Shown here: piece after piece, positions 54,746 to 64,000 of the stretch
How the letters are laid out: each line of letters opens with the position of its first letter
Numbering within the stretch: the first letter of the stretch is position 1
Origin: Diplodia intermedia
Lineage: Eukaryota > Ascomycota > Dothideomycetes > Botryosphaeriales > Botryosphaeriaceae
Reading direction: 5' to 3'
Assembly (NCBI GenBank): GCA_021495925.1
Contig: JAKEKT010000133.1
Location: 1-64,000, forward strand
DNA: 64,000 nt
Position numbers and translations under genes: made by a program
Notes under the pieces: generated by a model
What the model was told of the DNA's origin: nothing
Databases searched by the model: none
Seen by the model: the letters and a program-made list of their open reading frames with translations, nothing else

Positions 54746-55947
54746 TCAACCTTCCAATTCCGCAGGCGAACTGACGGCAATGTGCGGCACAGAACCAGCA
54801 GAGTGCGACCTGCTATGGGGCGAATGCTGCTGGTGAGCGGCGAGATGGTGCTGCGGGAGCGCGTTCGGCGGGCGGTAGGCAGAGTAGCCGTGCTGCGGCG
54901 GCGGCGGCCTGTAGGCGCTGTACTGCCGGTTCGTCGCCGCGTGCGCCTGGGCGGGTTGGTAGGCCATGTAGCTGTGTCTCTGCTGCTTGCGCGGGTTCAG
55001 CGGCTCGGGGACGAAGTTGGCGTCCGCATAGGCCGGGAATGGTTCTCTCTTTGGCTTCTCGACGTCCGGGAAGTGCGGGGCGGGTTGCTGGTGCGGAACT
55101 GGCTGCTTCTGCTGCTGGTGCGCTGCCAACGAGGGCTGAGGGCCGGGAAGCTCTGCGTATTTTGGCAGCGCCTCGGAGTATTGCGGCGGCTGCTGGCTGG
55201 TTGGCGGCGGAGCCGGGGTGGTTTGGGCGGCGTGGTCGAAGCTCGGGGTTTCGCTGGTGAAGGTGCCCGACGACGACAGGGTGGGCGAGGCGGGGAAGCC
55301 GGTGGCGGTGCTGACGTCGTTGGAATGGAGGGAGGCCGGGTCGCTGCTGGCGACGGAGATGCGCTGGTTGTCGACCTTGACCTGCTCCAGGCCGGCCTTC
55401 TCCACCAGGCGGTCGACGAGCACCGAATGGGCCTTGGTCAGGGTGCCGCGCACGAACTTGGTCAGCATGATGTTGCAGCGCATGTCGCAGTCCTCGCGCA
55501 GGTAGAGGCCCTGCTTGGGCACGCCCAGCCCGAGCTCGACGGGCTCGGCCGGCTCCCCGGGCAGGCTGCCGCCGACGGACCATTTCTCCTTGATGTCGAG
55601 GCCAAGCGGGGCGTAGACGTGCGTCTGCACGCCCTTGGCGAGGTCGTGGAAACACGCGTTGTACGTGACTTTGCCGCTGATGCCAGGGACATAGCTGACG
55701 CGGTCTGGCGAGGGTTAGCAGAGCCCGAAACACACTCGTCCAGCGACGGCTCACCTGTGAGGGAATACCAGGTGCAGTGGAATTCCTCGGCATTGGCGTC
55801 GCGCGGCGGGGGGCAGATATGACGTTCGATGACGAGCGGGTTGAGGTCGATCATTTCGACATGGTTGTGCAGCGTCTCGAGCACCACCTGCCGCGTGACG
55901 CCCGCGGGCAAGGGCGTGATGGTGGTGAATACAGTCCGTTTCGACAT
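54746..55947 (-). CDS. DUF7053-family fungal protein
   Basis: Exons are 55947-55755 and 55704-54746 (50-nt intron, GTGAGC donor, CTAAC branch), giving 383 aa. The N-terminal 170 residues match a conserved fungal family I know as DUF7053: MSKRTVFTTITPLPAGVTR, VEMIDLNPLVIERH, EEFHCTWYSLTDRVSYVPG, CFHDLAKGVQTHVYAPLGLDIKEKW and CDMRCNIMLTKFVRGTLTKAHSVLVDRLVEKA. The rest is Pro/Gln/His-rich and probably disordered, with PQYSEALPKYAEL (a PPxY-like context) and a repeated YSAYRPP motif near the C-terminus. The fold resembles START-like lipid-binding domains in layout, but that is a guess. No experimental function is known to me. Confidence 0.85.
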
Positions 55948-57549
55948 GGCTCCGGCGGACGTGGTTGTATGTACAGGGACGACGAGGGGAGAGAGTTGGA
56001 GGAGCAGCAAGAGAGCGGCGGCGACATTGTTATGTTGATCGCGGCGGGGATGGCCTAGTTGCTGACCGTGGTTGGCAGCCGAAAGTAGACTGGCGATTTG
56101 GGGCTGAGGATGCGCTTGGTCCTGTCTGGTTGGTCGCCCGCACGCCACACTGAGTAATCGCCGCTTATTTTTAGCCTACCGCTCCGTCGTCGGCGCCGAA
56201 CTCGTGGCGGTGTCGTGCGCAGCAGAGGGAGCAGTCACTTTTTGCTGTTGTTCGCCCCGTTCGGGGCATTGCCCAACTGCCAGCGTGAGCCCGTCGAGAC
56301 ACGTCAACATTCCTCATTCATGGTACTCCATCTTCCCCCGCTATTCCATAAGCGAATCTTGTTCCCAGGCCTTGAGGATGAGCTGGACTACTAAACAAGA
56401 AGGTCCAGCCAAATGTTTCACGGCCATTCCCGAAACGTTTAGCAAGTGCCTATAGTCTGTAGCACGTTTTTGTGTTTCTAAAAGCGGAGCAACCTCCGGC
56501 TCGGACCTATCTTCTTCTCGCTTTCTTTATGGCCACTTCTGTCCGAGCAGCTTCTTCTTTCATATCATCTGCGCACCTCATAGAATTATCCAGGTCTCAC
56601 AACAACCGTGCTTGCTTACAGGTCGCTTGCTCGCTTGCTTTGAATAAGTTACTTAATGCTAGGCCATCGAGCAAACGGTTTGGTTGATCAAAAAGGGCGG
56701 CTTATATCCAAGCGTACCGCGCAACCTTTTCTACGGATCGGTACTTTCTAAATATAAGCTTTTTAAACTGTCTTGAACGTTTAGCGCTAGAGGCTTGTCA
56801 TAGGCCATGGATTTCCTTAAGCCCGCCAAGCGATCGACTACGGACTGTCAATACAACTCGACGAAGAAAATGGATAGCTCTCTGTGCCTCCGAATGTGGC
56901 ATGAAACGACAGTAGGTCATTCCCAGAACAATGCAAGGAGTGGTGCTCTCAGAGTTGCTCACGGCTTTCCAGCACATGGTAGATGCACCTTTCTGTGTTA
57001 CTCGACTTCTTTGGTTATATTCTTTTCTTTTTCTCTGTCAGCCGCTGAGTGTAGCAGTATAGAGCTTCTCAGGGGTAGCTCTCGTGGGAACAGATAGAGC
57101 TTAGGGTGTATGAACTAGCGACTTCCCAGTATGGCTTTCCTCAAACACCGCCGCCGCTTCAATCTCGACAGTGAGCCGCCAGAAGGGCAGTGATTGAGTA
57201 TGACGTCAACCGCAGGTGTCTTCTCGCAGTCGAAGGTGATTTCTGGCAGTTCTTCGGGTGGTGAAAGTGTTAACCCTCGTCCAGGTGGGTGACGTTGCCC
57301 GGGAGGCGGCCGTCGCCATGGCCTGCTGCCGCCGATACAGTGTTCAGCGACAGGCCACCTCATAAGGTCCTCGCCCACCGCAACCAGACCATTCCTCTTC
57401 ATCCATCCACCGTTTCCACCCTCCAGTACCCTTGTACTGGCTGACTCTTGTCACCCTCGTTCGCATTCGCAGCGACACCCACCGAAACGGTCGTGCTCCT
57501 CAAGCACCACAACCCATTTCCCAGATCACTTCACGACAACCCGATCACG
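55948..57549. other. 1.6-kb divergent intergenic region with an AT-richer island
   Basis: Contains the promoters of the DUF7053 gene and of the large repeat protein. The middle part (about 56380-57110) has clearly lower GC than its surroundings and many stops in all frames, possibly a decayed repeat. A TGACGTCA palindrome lies at 57201-57208. No gene is called. Confidence 0.5.
57201..57208. promoter_or_regulatory. CRE-type palindrome TGACGTCA
   Basis: Exact ATF/CREB octamer 342 bases upstream of the large repeat protein's ATG, in the divergent intergenic region. Confidence 0.55.
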
Positions 57550-60500
57550 ATGGCCCCTCCATCGCCCACTTCGCAACCCGACACCGATGTCGAGATGACG
57601 GACGTCACCCAAGCCGTTGAGGCTCCCTCCCAGATTCCCTCCGTTCCTGCTGCGAAGAAGGCAGCCGGACGGAAGCGCGCTCGTTCGGACGTTGACGCTG
57701 ACGCTGAAACCCCCAACCCCAAGCGCGCCCAAGTTCAGAAGGGCAAGTCGCCTGAGTCTGTCGCCAATGGCGAGACTCCCGCCCGCGCCGCCCGCAAGTC
57801 GCGCGGCGCCGCATCCACTCCCAGGTCCAGTCGTGCCAGGAAGACTGCCCCCAGGATCTCCGAGTCTGTCGCCGTCCGTCGCGAGACTCCCGCTGCTTCC
57901 CCTTCCCCTCCCCCCGCCCCCATCGCCGGCCAGAAGCGCGGTCGTTCCGACGACGATGCCGATGTTGACGTCCCCGAGACGCCCAAGCCCAAGCGCCAGC
58001 GCGCCGCCGCAAAGGTCGACACCCCGGCCCTCGCGCCCACCACTTCTGCTCCCGCCCCCAAGGCGCGTACTCCGGCCAGTCCTTCGTCGAAGCCGAGGTC
58101 GAGGAAGGCCCCAATTCTTTCTGCCTGGGCCATGGGCTTCCTGGCGCGGAAGGAACCTCTCACCACGCAGGCCTCCGCCGCTCTCCCTCCCACTACCGCG
58201 CGCAACAGCTCCCGCGCAGCGGGGAACGCTTTCAACTTGGCTGAGGCCATCGCTGCTGCTTCTCAAGCTGAGGCCACCGCTGCTCCCCCGGCTGAGACCA
58301 CCACCGCTCCCACTCCCACTCCCGCTCACAACATCAGCGCAGCGACGAAGGAGCCTGTCGACACCCAGGACTCTGAAACCGTGACCAAGGACGAGGAATC
58401 CGCTGCTCCCATTCCCGCACCCACTCCCGCCCACAACGCCCGCGCAGCGACCCAGGAGCCCATCGACACCCAGGACTCCCAGCCTGCCCCTCCAGCCGAG
58501 ACCTCCGCCATCCCCCCTGTCACACCCGCCCGCAACACCCGCGCCGCCAGGAAGGCGTCCACGACGAAGGACGCGGCTCCCGTCCCCTCGACTCCCGCGC
58601 GCAACACCCGCGCCGCCAGGAAGGCTTCCACCCCGGCCGAAGCCTCCTCCGCCATCCCCCCCGACACTCCCGCGCGCAACACCCGCGCTGCGACCAGGGC
58701 CGCCAGCAGGGGCACCACCCCGGCCGAGCCCACCGCCGCCGCCGCCGCGGCTCCTCCCCCTCCCACTCCCGCTCGCAACACTCGTGCGGCGGCGAGGGCG
58801 GCCAGCAAGGCTTCCACCGCGGAGCCGGAGGAGGCTGTCGGCAAGAAGGTCACTGCTGCTCCCACCCCAAGGAAGCGTGGACCGGCGGCCAAGCGTGGTT
58901 CGGCCAAGAGTGCGCCAAAGAAGACGGCTGCCACCGAGGAGCCTGCTGCCGTCGCCGGTCCCTCCGAGGAGTCGAAGGAGCCTGCAGTCGAGAGCGCCGA
59001 TGCAGGTCCGGACACCGACTGCTTCACCACTGTCCCCGTCAGTGACGAGCGCACCGCAGCCAAGCGCGCTCAGAAGGATGCCGTCATCGCCATGGCACCT
59101 GTCGCTTCCGGGCGGAGCAAGAAGGCCGCCGCCGTGGCACCCGTCACTGTCGCTTTCCCCTCAGAGCCGGAGGAGGCTGTTGACGCCGAGCCCACGGCTG
59201 CTCCCATCCCGAAGAAGCGCGCGTCTGGCAAGCGTGCTTCGTCCAAGCGTGTCCAGAAGAAGGACACCGCCGAGGAACCCGTCACTGCCGGTCCCTCCAC
59301 CGAGCTGGAAGAAGCCGTCGACAGCGCCGTTCAGAGCGCCGACGCCCAGCCCGTCCCTGCCACCACCCCAGCCCCAGCGCCTGTCACCGCTGGTCCCACC
59401 TCCACCGAGCCAGAAGCGGCTGTCAACAGCGCCATCATCCAGAGCGCCACCACCCAGCCCATCCCTGCCACCACAAAAGCGCCAGCCCCTGCCACTGCTG
59501 GCCCCTCCAAGAAGACGGTCGCCACCGCCGCCCGCATCGCCAAAAGAACCCCCGTGCCTGTTGCTCCTAAGCTCACAGAAGAGGAAAGGAAGCGCAAGAT
59601 CGCGGCGTTCAAGGCAGAGCGAGTAGCCAACAGGAAACGCTACGATGAGGAACAGGCGGCGAAGAAGGCCGCCGCCGCCGCCGCCGCCGCTGCCGCAAGT
59701 GCTGAACCCTCACCCTCACCCGAACCCAGCACTACTACGCCAGCACCGAGGAGGCGCGGTGCAGCGGCCAAGACGAGCAGGCTGTCGACGATCCCGGAGG
59801 TCGACACGCCCAAGAGCGCGGCGGGCGAGAAGAAGGATGTGGACGACGCTGCATCCGCCACTCCTGCTCCCGCCCAGAAGAGCAAGAAGAAGAATGCTGC
59901 TGCTGGTGCCGGCGACTCCGAAGGCTTCCTCGCCGCGATCGCCGACTTCCAGGCGCAGAATGAGGACGTAGACGTCAGCACCGACGACCTCTACGCGCCC
60001 AGCGCCCCGTCGACGAAGAAGAGCAGCAACAGAGCGGCGCCGATGAGCCGCAGCGCGACGGCGTACCTCCCCAAGAAGAAGGCCAAGGGCAAGGCCTCTG
60101 AGGATGCGGAGGAGGCCTCTTCATCACCCAAGAACCAGCCTGCCACCACCGCTAAGCGCGCTCGTTCCGCCTCGGCCGCCTGTTCAGACAGCGAGGACGG
60201 CGCAGGCCCGTCGTCCAGGCCCAACAAGCGGGCCAAGAAGAACGATAACCAGCTCGCCCAAGTCACCAACACGGCAGCTGCTGTTGGACCGTCGTCGTCA
60301 ACCATCACTCCCGTCGATGACGAGTCTTCCAGCCTGGCCGCCCTCCTGCAGCAGGGCCCCAGAGTCCCCATCGGCAAAGGCAAGGCCAGGGCGACCATGG
60401 CCCGCAAGCAGCCCGTCAAGCGCAAGAGGACGGCGAGGTCTGCGAGCAAAGAAGCAGCAGTGCACCACCCGTCCAAGCAGGGCGCTTCTGCTGCAACCGC

Positions 60501-62187
60501 CATCGACGTCGACGCCGACGTCGACATGGTCGAAGCCCGGGACTTCGCCAGTCCTGAGGAGACCCCAGCGAGGCCTCAGACGGGAGGCAAGACCGTGGCG
60601 AGGCCGACGACTGGAGGCAAGTCCGTTTGGCCGACCGCGGGCGGCAGGATGACGACCCTGTCGGGCGGGACCGTCGCCGGGCTCGGGGCCGCGGCGGGCA
60701 AGATGGTTCCCCAGCAGTCGTCGCGGCTGGGACCTGTCAGTGACGAGGACGAGGAGAGTGACGGCCAGAGCGGCGAGTTCAGCAGCAGTGATGGCGATGA
60801 TGACGTCCACGACCGCGATACCATCACCATCGACTCCGACAGCGACAGCGAGGCCAGCAGCGACGAAGAAGAAGAAGAAGAAGAAGAGAGCGACGCTGCC
60901 AGCGAGGCCAGCGAGCCCGCCACCACCGAGCCCTCCGCCGCCGAAAACAACGACGCCGCCTACCCCCGCGGCTCGTCCTACCCGTCCACCTGCCTGCGCC
61001 GCAACACGTTCTTCAACCCGCTCCAGGCGAAGATCCCGTCCGCCGCCGTCCTCAACCTCCACCACTTCCGCGCCTCCGCCGTCACCCAGCCCCCCACGGC
61101 CGTCGGCTACGTCCCGGTCCGGCTGCGCCTGCTGCTGCGCTCGTCGATGCGCGCGCAGCGCCTGTACCACGACCACGGGCTGGCGGCGCTGGCGGACGCC
61201 CGGTTCGACATGCCCGCGTGGGCGACGCGCGAGGCGGTCGTGGGGTACGATATGTACCTCAACACGCGCGGCCGGCATGTCTGGGTGCATGATGACGTGG
61301 ACGAGGACGATGAGGGCAAGACGTCGTCGACGTCGTGGTGGACGGCGCAGCGCCTGCTGGACGTGTACGCCGTCGCCGTGTACATGCAGGACGTCGACTG
61401 CTGCGACACGATCGCGAGCGCCATCGTGCGGACGGTGCGGCGCCAGGGCTGCGACAAGAAGGGCGGCCCGCATGCCGAGTTCGAGATGGAGGTCGACACG
61501 TTCCTCGGCCAGCTGGACGATGTGGCGGCGCTGTTGGACCACATCGAGGACGACGACGACGAAAAGAGGGCGGCAAGTGAAGACTGGATTGCCGTGGCGT
61601 TGGCGACCGCCAGGCCCATCCGGAACCTGCTGCTGGACCTCTACTCCGCGCCTGGTCATGCCGAGGAGACGCTCAAGGTCCTGAAGGAGAAGCAGGACGT
61701 TGAGGAGCTAGACGACTTCTTTGGCGAGTTGGTCGGCTTGTGCAAGAAGCGTGTCGCCGGCACGATGAAGAAGACGCCCATGTTCATGGCGCAGGAGATG
61801 AGGTGGTGCGAGCATTATCACTTGCACCCGCACTTCTTCAACCTCGACGAGGCCGACTTGCTCTTCCCCAAGAGCGAGGGAGAGAAGTACGTGGACCGCA
61901 ACTGCGCTGCGCTTATTGCGATGCACAAGGCGACTGGCTGTGGCGAAGAGGAACAGATGCCCGAGCAGCGCGACGAGAAAGAGGTGCTGGCGGAGGACAG
62001 GGACCTGTACAGGAGGTGGCAGAAGTGGAACTCCGAGAGCCTTGACAAGAAGGACAAAGAGCAGTTCGACACCTTCGAACAGTACAGGGCGAGACTGAAG
62101 AAACGTGAGGCGTACATGAAGCATGTCGAGCAGGAAGGCAAGGTGTGGACTGATCAGGACCGGATCGACTTCCTGGACGTGTTCTGA
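57550..62187 (+). CDS. 1545-aa low-complexity repeat protein with unassigned C-terminal domain
   Basis: Single-exon protein of unknown function, starting at the ATG at 57550. Residues 1-1137 are Ala/Pro/Thr/Lys/Arg-rich and probably disordered. They contain a family of repeats with core TPA(R/H)N(T/I/A)xAA at residues 257, 292, 325, 348, 373 and 406, spaced 23-35 residues apart. A second repeat block (about 575-650) is built on TAGPS..E(L/P)E.AV(D/N)SA. Basic clusters such as AAGRKRARSD, PKPKRQRA and KQPVKRKRTARS look like nuclear signals and give it a histone-H1-like character. An acidic tract (about 1085-1120) precedes a globular domain (1138-1545) with CLRRNTFFNPLQAKIPSAA, VPVRLRLLLRSSMRAQRLYHDHGLAAL, WWTAQRLLDVYAVAVYMQDVDCCDTIA and MRWCEHYHLHPHFFNLDEADLLFP. 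The LLDVYAVAVYMQD part recalls the helical end of fungal BTB proteins; weak inference. Confidence 0.8.
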   Translation: MAPPSPTSQPDTDVEMTDVTQAVEAPSQIPSVPAAKKAAGRKRARSDVDADAETPNPKRAQVQKGKSPESVANGETPARAARKSRGAASTPRSSRARKTAPRISESVAVRRETPAASPSPPPAPIAGQKRGRSDDDADVDVPETPKPKRQRAAAKVDTPALAPTTSAPAPKARTPASPSSKPRSRKAPILSAWAMGFLARKEPLTTQASAALPPTTARNSSRAAGNAFNLAEAIAAASQAEATAAPPAETTTAPTPTPAHNISAATKEPVDTQDSETVTKDEESAAPIPAPTPAHNARAATQEPIDTQDSQPAPPAETSAIPPVTPARNTRAARKASTTKDAAPVPSTPARNTRAARKASTPAEASSAIPPDTPARNTRAATRAASRGTTPAEPTAAAAAAPPPPTPARNTRAAARAASKASTAEPEEAVGKKVTAAPTPRKRGPAAKRGSAKSAPKKTAATEEPAAVAGPSEESKEPAVESADAGPDTDCFTTVPVSDERTAAKRAQKDAVIAMAPVASGRSKKAAAVAPVTVAFPSEPEEAVDAEPTAAPIPKKRASGKRASSKRVQKKDTAEEPVTAGPSTELEEAVDSAVQSADAQPVPATTPAPAPVTAGPTSTEPEAAVNSAIIQSATTQPIPATTKAPAPATAGPSKKTVATAARIAKRTPVPVAPKLTEEERKRKIAAFKAERVANRKRYDEEQAAKKAAAAAAAAAASAEPSPSPEPSTTTPAPRRRGAAAKTSRLSTIPEVDTPKSAAGEKKDVDDAASATPAPAQKSKKKNAAAGAGDSEGFLAAIADFQAQNEDVDVSTDDLYAPSAPSTKKSSNRAAPMSRSATAYLPKKKAKGKASEDAEEASSSPKNQPATTAKRARSASAACSDSEDGAGPSSRPNKRAKKNDNQLAQVTNTAAAVGPSSSTITPVDDESSSLAALLQQGPRVPIGKGKARATMARKQPVKRKRTARSASKEAAVHHPSKQGASAATAIDVDADVDMVEARDFASPEETPARPQTGGKTVARPTTGGKSVWPTAGGRMTTLSGGTVAGLGAAAGKMVPQQSSRLGPVSDEDEESDGQSGEFSSSDGDDDVHDRDTITIDSDSDSEASSDEEEEEEEESDAASEASEPATTEPSAAENNDAAYPRGSSYPSTCLRRNTFFNPLQAKIPSAAVLNLHHFRASAVTQPPTAVGYVPVRLRLLLRSSMRAQRLYHDHGLAALADARFDMPAWATREAVVGYDMYLNTRGRHVWVHDDVDEDDEGKTSSTSWWTAQRLLDVYAVAVYMQDVDCCDTIASAIVRTVRRQGCDKKGGPHAEFEMEVDTFLGQLDDVAALLDHIEDDDDEKRAASEDWIAVALATARPIRNLLLDLYSAPGHAEETLKVLKEKQDVEELDDFFGELVGLCKKRVAGTMKKTPMFMAQEMRWCEHYHLHPHFFNLDEADLLFPKSEGEKYVDRNCAALIAMHKATGCGEEEQMPEQRDEKEVLAEDRDLYRRWQKWNSESLDKKDKEQFDTFEQYRARLKKREAYMKHVEQEGKVWTDQDRIDFLDVF
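58318..58810 (+). repeat. six copies of a TPAxNxxAA-coding repeat
   Basis: Copies begin at 58318, 58423, 58522, 58591, 58666 and 58765. The last four share TPARNTRAA almost exactly at protein level; the first two are diverged (TPAHNISAA, TPAHNARAA). Spacing between starts is 105, 99, 69, 75 and 99 bases. Confidence 0.85.
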
Positions 62188-62757
62188 GGTGGAGGGTTCC
62201 CTGTTTTTCTTAGCTTTTTTTTTTTACCTTCGGCGTTTCTTCAAGATTCCTCTGTCTTCATGAGCTGCTTTCTGCGGGTGATAAGATATCTTTGTTTCTC
62301 TCCTTTGTTTCTGCATCAGCGATGGGAGGTCGGCTTCTCCTCAGGTTTCCTTGTTTTTCTCCCCTCAACGGGTTTCCTCAGTGGTTTTCTTTCCTTTACG
62401 ACAATCAGATTGATAGCACGCTTGGTACACCATTGAGTACACAGGAAAACGGTCAGGCGTTTGATATTGGGTCAGGTAGATACCCGTCGCGGCAGTCGCG
62501 ACACAACGGCGTTGTTTAATTTCTAGCATTTCATCATTAATCGACACCAACACACTACAAACGGATGTATACAGACAGTAGTACACGCTGTGAATCTCGA
62601 CAGCGGGTGCGCAGTGACAGCTCCCATTTCTCGTATATCTCTTGTCTCGTCAAGTGCCTCTCTCATATACCACAATAAACGCCCAAGACTCCCATCCCAA
62701 ATGCATCCTTGCTATCGTCTATCGCACGAACGAGGTTTTCGCCATCCCGACGCTCTC
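62188..62757. other. intergenic between convergent genes
   Basis: 570 bases with a poly-T run at 62216-62225; no coding signal. Confidence 0.55.
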
Positions 62758-63412
62758 CTAATCCGAGCCCGCATTCGCAAACTCGCTGACGTAGTACTAT
62801 TCGCACAACAACAACATTAGCCATGGCCGTCCACACTCATCGCCATCCCAGACTGCAACACACCCGTATAAAGCGGGCACTCACATCCTTGACATGCTCC
62901 GCCACCTGCTCCGGCGTCCCGACGTGCATCATCCGGGGCATCTTCCAGTCGTTGACGCGCCACCACCAGCGGCGCACGCGGGCGCCGACCGACGCGCCCG
63001 ACAGCTGCGAGGCGCGGTTCCAGTGGCGCCAGCCGCTCAGCAGCAGCGTCCACAGGGTGCCCTGCAGCAGCGGCAGCAGCAGCTGGTCGCGCAGCGTGAC
63101 GTAGGCGACGCCCCACGACGACTCGCACCGCTCGATGCTCTTGAGGTAGCTCTGCTCGAAGCGCAGGTCCGGCAGCGGCGGCAGGTGGTGGCCGTGCCCA
63201 CCGTGCCGCCCGCGCGGCCGCGGCGCCGGGTGCAGCGCCGAGAGCGGGATCTCGTCGTCGTCGACGTCCGACGACGGGGCGGGGTGCACGTGGACGGGCT
63301 CGCGCGTGCTGGCGGCCGTGGAGGGGTTGATGTCGTGGTGCGGCGACGGGTCGCGCTGGATCGAGGCCGTCTGGATGGTCGATGCGACCTCGAGCGGGCC
63401 CGGGGCGGCCAT
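62758..63412 (-). CDS. DUF1770-family protein, Atg43-like
   Basis: Exons are 63412-62885 and 62796-62758, giving 188 aa. The 88-nt intron has a GTGAGT donor, a GGCTAATG branch and an AATAG acceptor; the last exon adds only YYVSEFANAGSD. The first 75 residues are a Ser/Pro/His-rich disordered region. The conserved part begins LPDLRFEQSYLKSIERCESSWGVAYVTLRDQLLLPLLQGTLWTLL, which includes a hydrophobic helix able to span a membrane (about 107-125), then GWRHWNRASQLSGASVGARVRRWWWRVNDWKMP. As I recall, the fission-yeast member of this family is Atg43, a mitophagy receptor on the mitochondrial outer membrane; whether this protein acts the same way is inference. It is divergent from calcineurin B. 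Confidence 0.85.
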
Positions 63413-63783
63413 GGCGAAGGGCGATTGGGGTGCGGGCGGCGGGCTGGGAGGGCTGTTCGCGGCGTTTTCGAGCTCTGGCGGACGGGATGGGGTGTTGCTG
63501 GCCGGCGGTGACGCCTGCTCTGTCGTGGGAAGCTAGCTCGGACGCATCACGTGACGGGCGGCGGGCGGAGTCTGACCTCGTTGCGTGATTGGCCGGCGGC
63601 GCTCCTGAGATGAGTGAGATGAGCGAGCGTGGGGCTTGCTTCCCTGCGGCTTGCTTTCGACCCGTCGGTGATTCCGTGTGCATCACCACCTACCTGTTCT
63701 CCGCCTTTGCTGCCTCCAGCCCTCGACACCCTCCCCCACGCCGACCCAGCCAAACACCACTCCCCCCCGCCGCAACCGCCAAA
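63413..63783. promoter_or_regulatory. divergent promoter of the DUF1770 gene and calcineurin B
   Basis: 371 bases between the two ATGs, with a TCACGTGA palindrome at 63547-63554 and an inverted CCAAT box (ATTGG) at 63588-63592. Confidence 0.6.
63547..63554. promoter_or_regulatory. TCACGTGA E-box palindrome
   Basis: Exact eight-base palindrome of the type bound by Cbf1-like and other bHLH factors, 34 bases from an inverted CCAAT box. Function is inferred from the motif only. Confidence 0.5.
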
Positions 63784-64000
63784 ATGGGCAACGCAAATTC
63801 CCAGATGCTGGACAACATCGTGTCCGGCTCCAATTGTGCGTCCAATCCGCCTTTTTCTGCCCGCCACAGCGTCAGCCCTTCAGCCTCTCCCGGCGGGGTG
63901 GCCGCTGCCTTGTCGCGGGATCCAGTGCTGACGTTCCGTGTCCAGTCGACCGCGAGGAGGTCGATCGCCTGCGCAAGCGCTTCATGAAGCTCGACAAGGT
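63784..64000 (+). CDS. cnb1: calcineurin regulatory subunit B, 5' part (cut by window edge)
   Basis: Ca2+-binding regulatory subunit of the protein phosphatase calcineurin. Exon 1 (63784-63835) encodes MGNANSQMLDNIVSGSN, with Gly2 in an MGxxxS N-myristoylation signal. The 110-nt intron has a GTGCGT donor and a GTCCAG acceptor. Exon 2 begins at 63946 with FDREEVDRLRKRFMKLDK, the start of the first EF-hand, and runs off the window. The last bases (AAGGT) may be the next donor site. Only about 36 of the roughly 174 residues expected for the family are visible, but they match it closely. Confidence 0.92.

Noticed and set aside
56472..56687. Short open frame in the AT-richer island as a transposase remnant
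   Set aside because: Neither strand gave a recognisable DDE, pogo or hAT motif, so no element is called.
60298..61659. 453-codon minus-strand frame opposite the large repeat protein
   Set aside because: Antisense shadow caused by GC-rich codons; no family resemblance.
1..64000. CRISPR array, bacterial operons, Shine-Dalgarno sites
   Set aside because: The window is eukaryotic: spliced genes and fungal families throughout.

Overview
This window is nuclear DNA from a filamentous ascomycete (Pezizomycotina). The coding DNA is GC-rich, and genes carry few, short introns (about 50-125 nt, with one of 234 nt) with GTRNGT-type donors and CTAAC/CTGAC-like branch sites. The gene set is typical of the group: a HET-domain protein, an F-box protein, a pectin methylesterase, a GH3 beta-glucosidase, and conserved fungal families (DUF7053, DUF1770, App1). 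I cannot fix the class from the window alone. The pectinesterase and beta-glucosidase suggest a plant-associated or saprotrophic life style.

Layout, left to right. 0-12 kb: GH3 beta-glucosidase (-) with an in-frame TAG, DML1 (-), PRP18 (-) divergent from SAP18 (+), ATG27 (+), and a small hydrophilic protein (-). 12-27 kb: HET-domain protein (+), F-box protein with a disturbed 3' end (+), LCAT-like acyltransferase/lipase (+), pectinesterase (-), and an uncharacterised 523-aa protein with an N-terminal membrane segment (-). 27-41 kb: RDH54 recombination translocase (-) divergent from an RWD/DUF1115 protein (+), phosphatidate phosphatase APP1 (+), long-form tRNase Z (-), and a bZIP factor (-). 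41.2-46.5 kb is a gene desert of about 5 kb. 46-64 kb: secreted PEBP-family protein (+), SDO1 (-) divergent from carboxypeptidase Y (+), APH-like kinase full of triplet-repeat tracts (+), DUF7053 protein (-), a 1545-aa repeat protein (+), DUF1770/Atg43-like protein (-), and the 5' end of calcineurin B (+), cut by the window edge.

Most genes are housekeeping: splicing, histone deacetylase complex, recombination, tRNA 3' processing, ribosome maturation, vacuolar proteolysis, autophagy, lipid phosphatase and calcium signalling. Several share short divergent promoters. Exon-intron models were built by hand from reading frames and splice signals, and every spliced model given sums to a whole number of codons.

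I found no transposon with recognisable termini, no rRNA or tRNA gene, no CRISPR array and no biosynthetic gene cluster. The observations most worth following are the single TAG in an otherwise intact beta-glucosidase (a candidate for A-to-I mRNA editing or a fresh pseudogene), a 210-codon open extension upstream of the canonical tRNase Z start that has no ATG, the 1545-aa protein with six TPAxN repeats and an unassigned C-terminal domain, the 5.2-kb desert between a bZIP gene and a PEBP gene, and a one-base frame disturbance at the end of the F-box gene.
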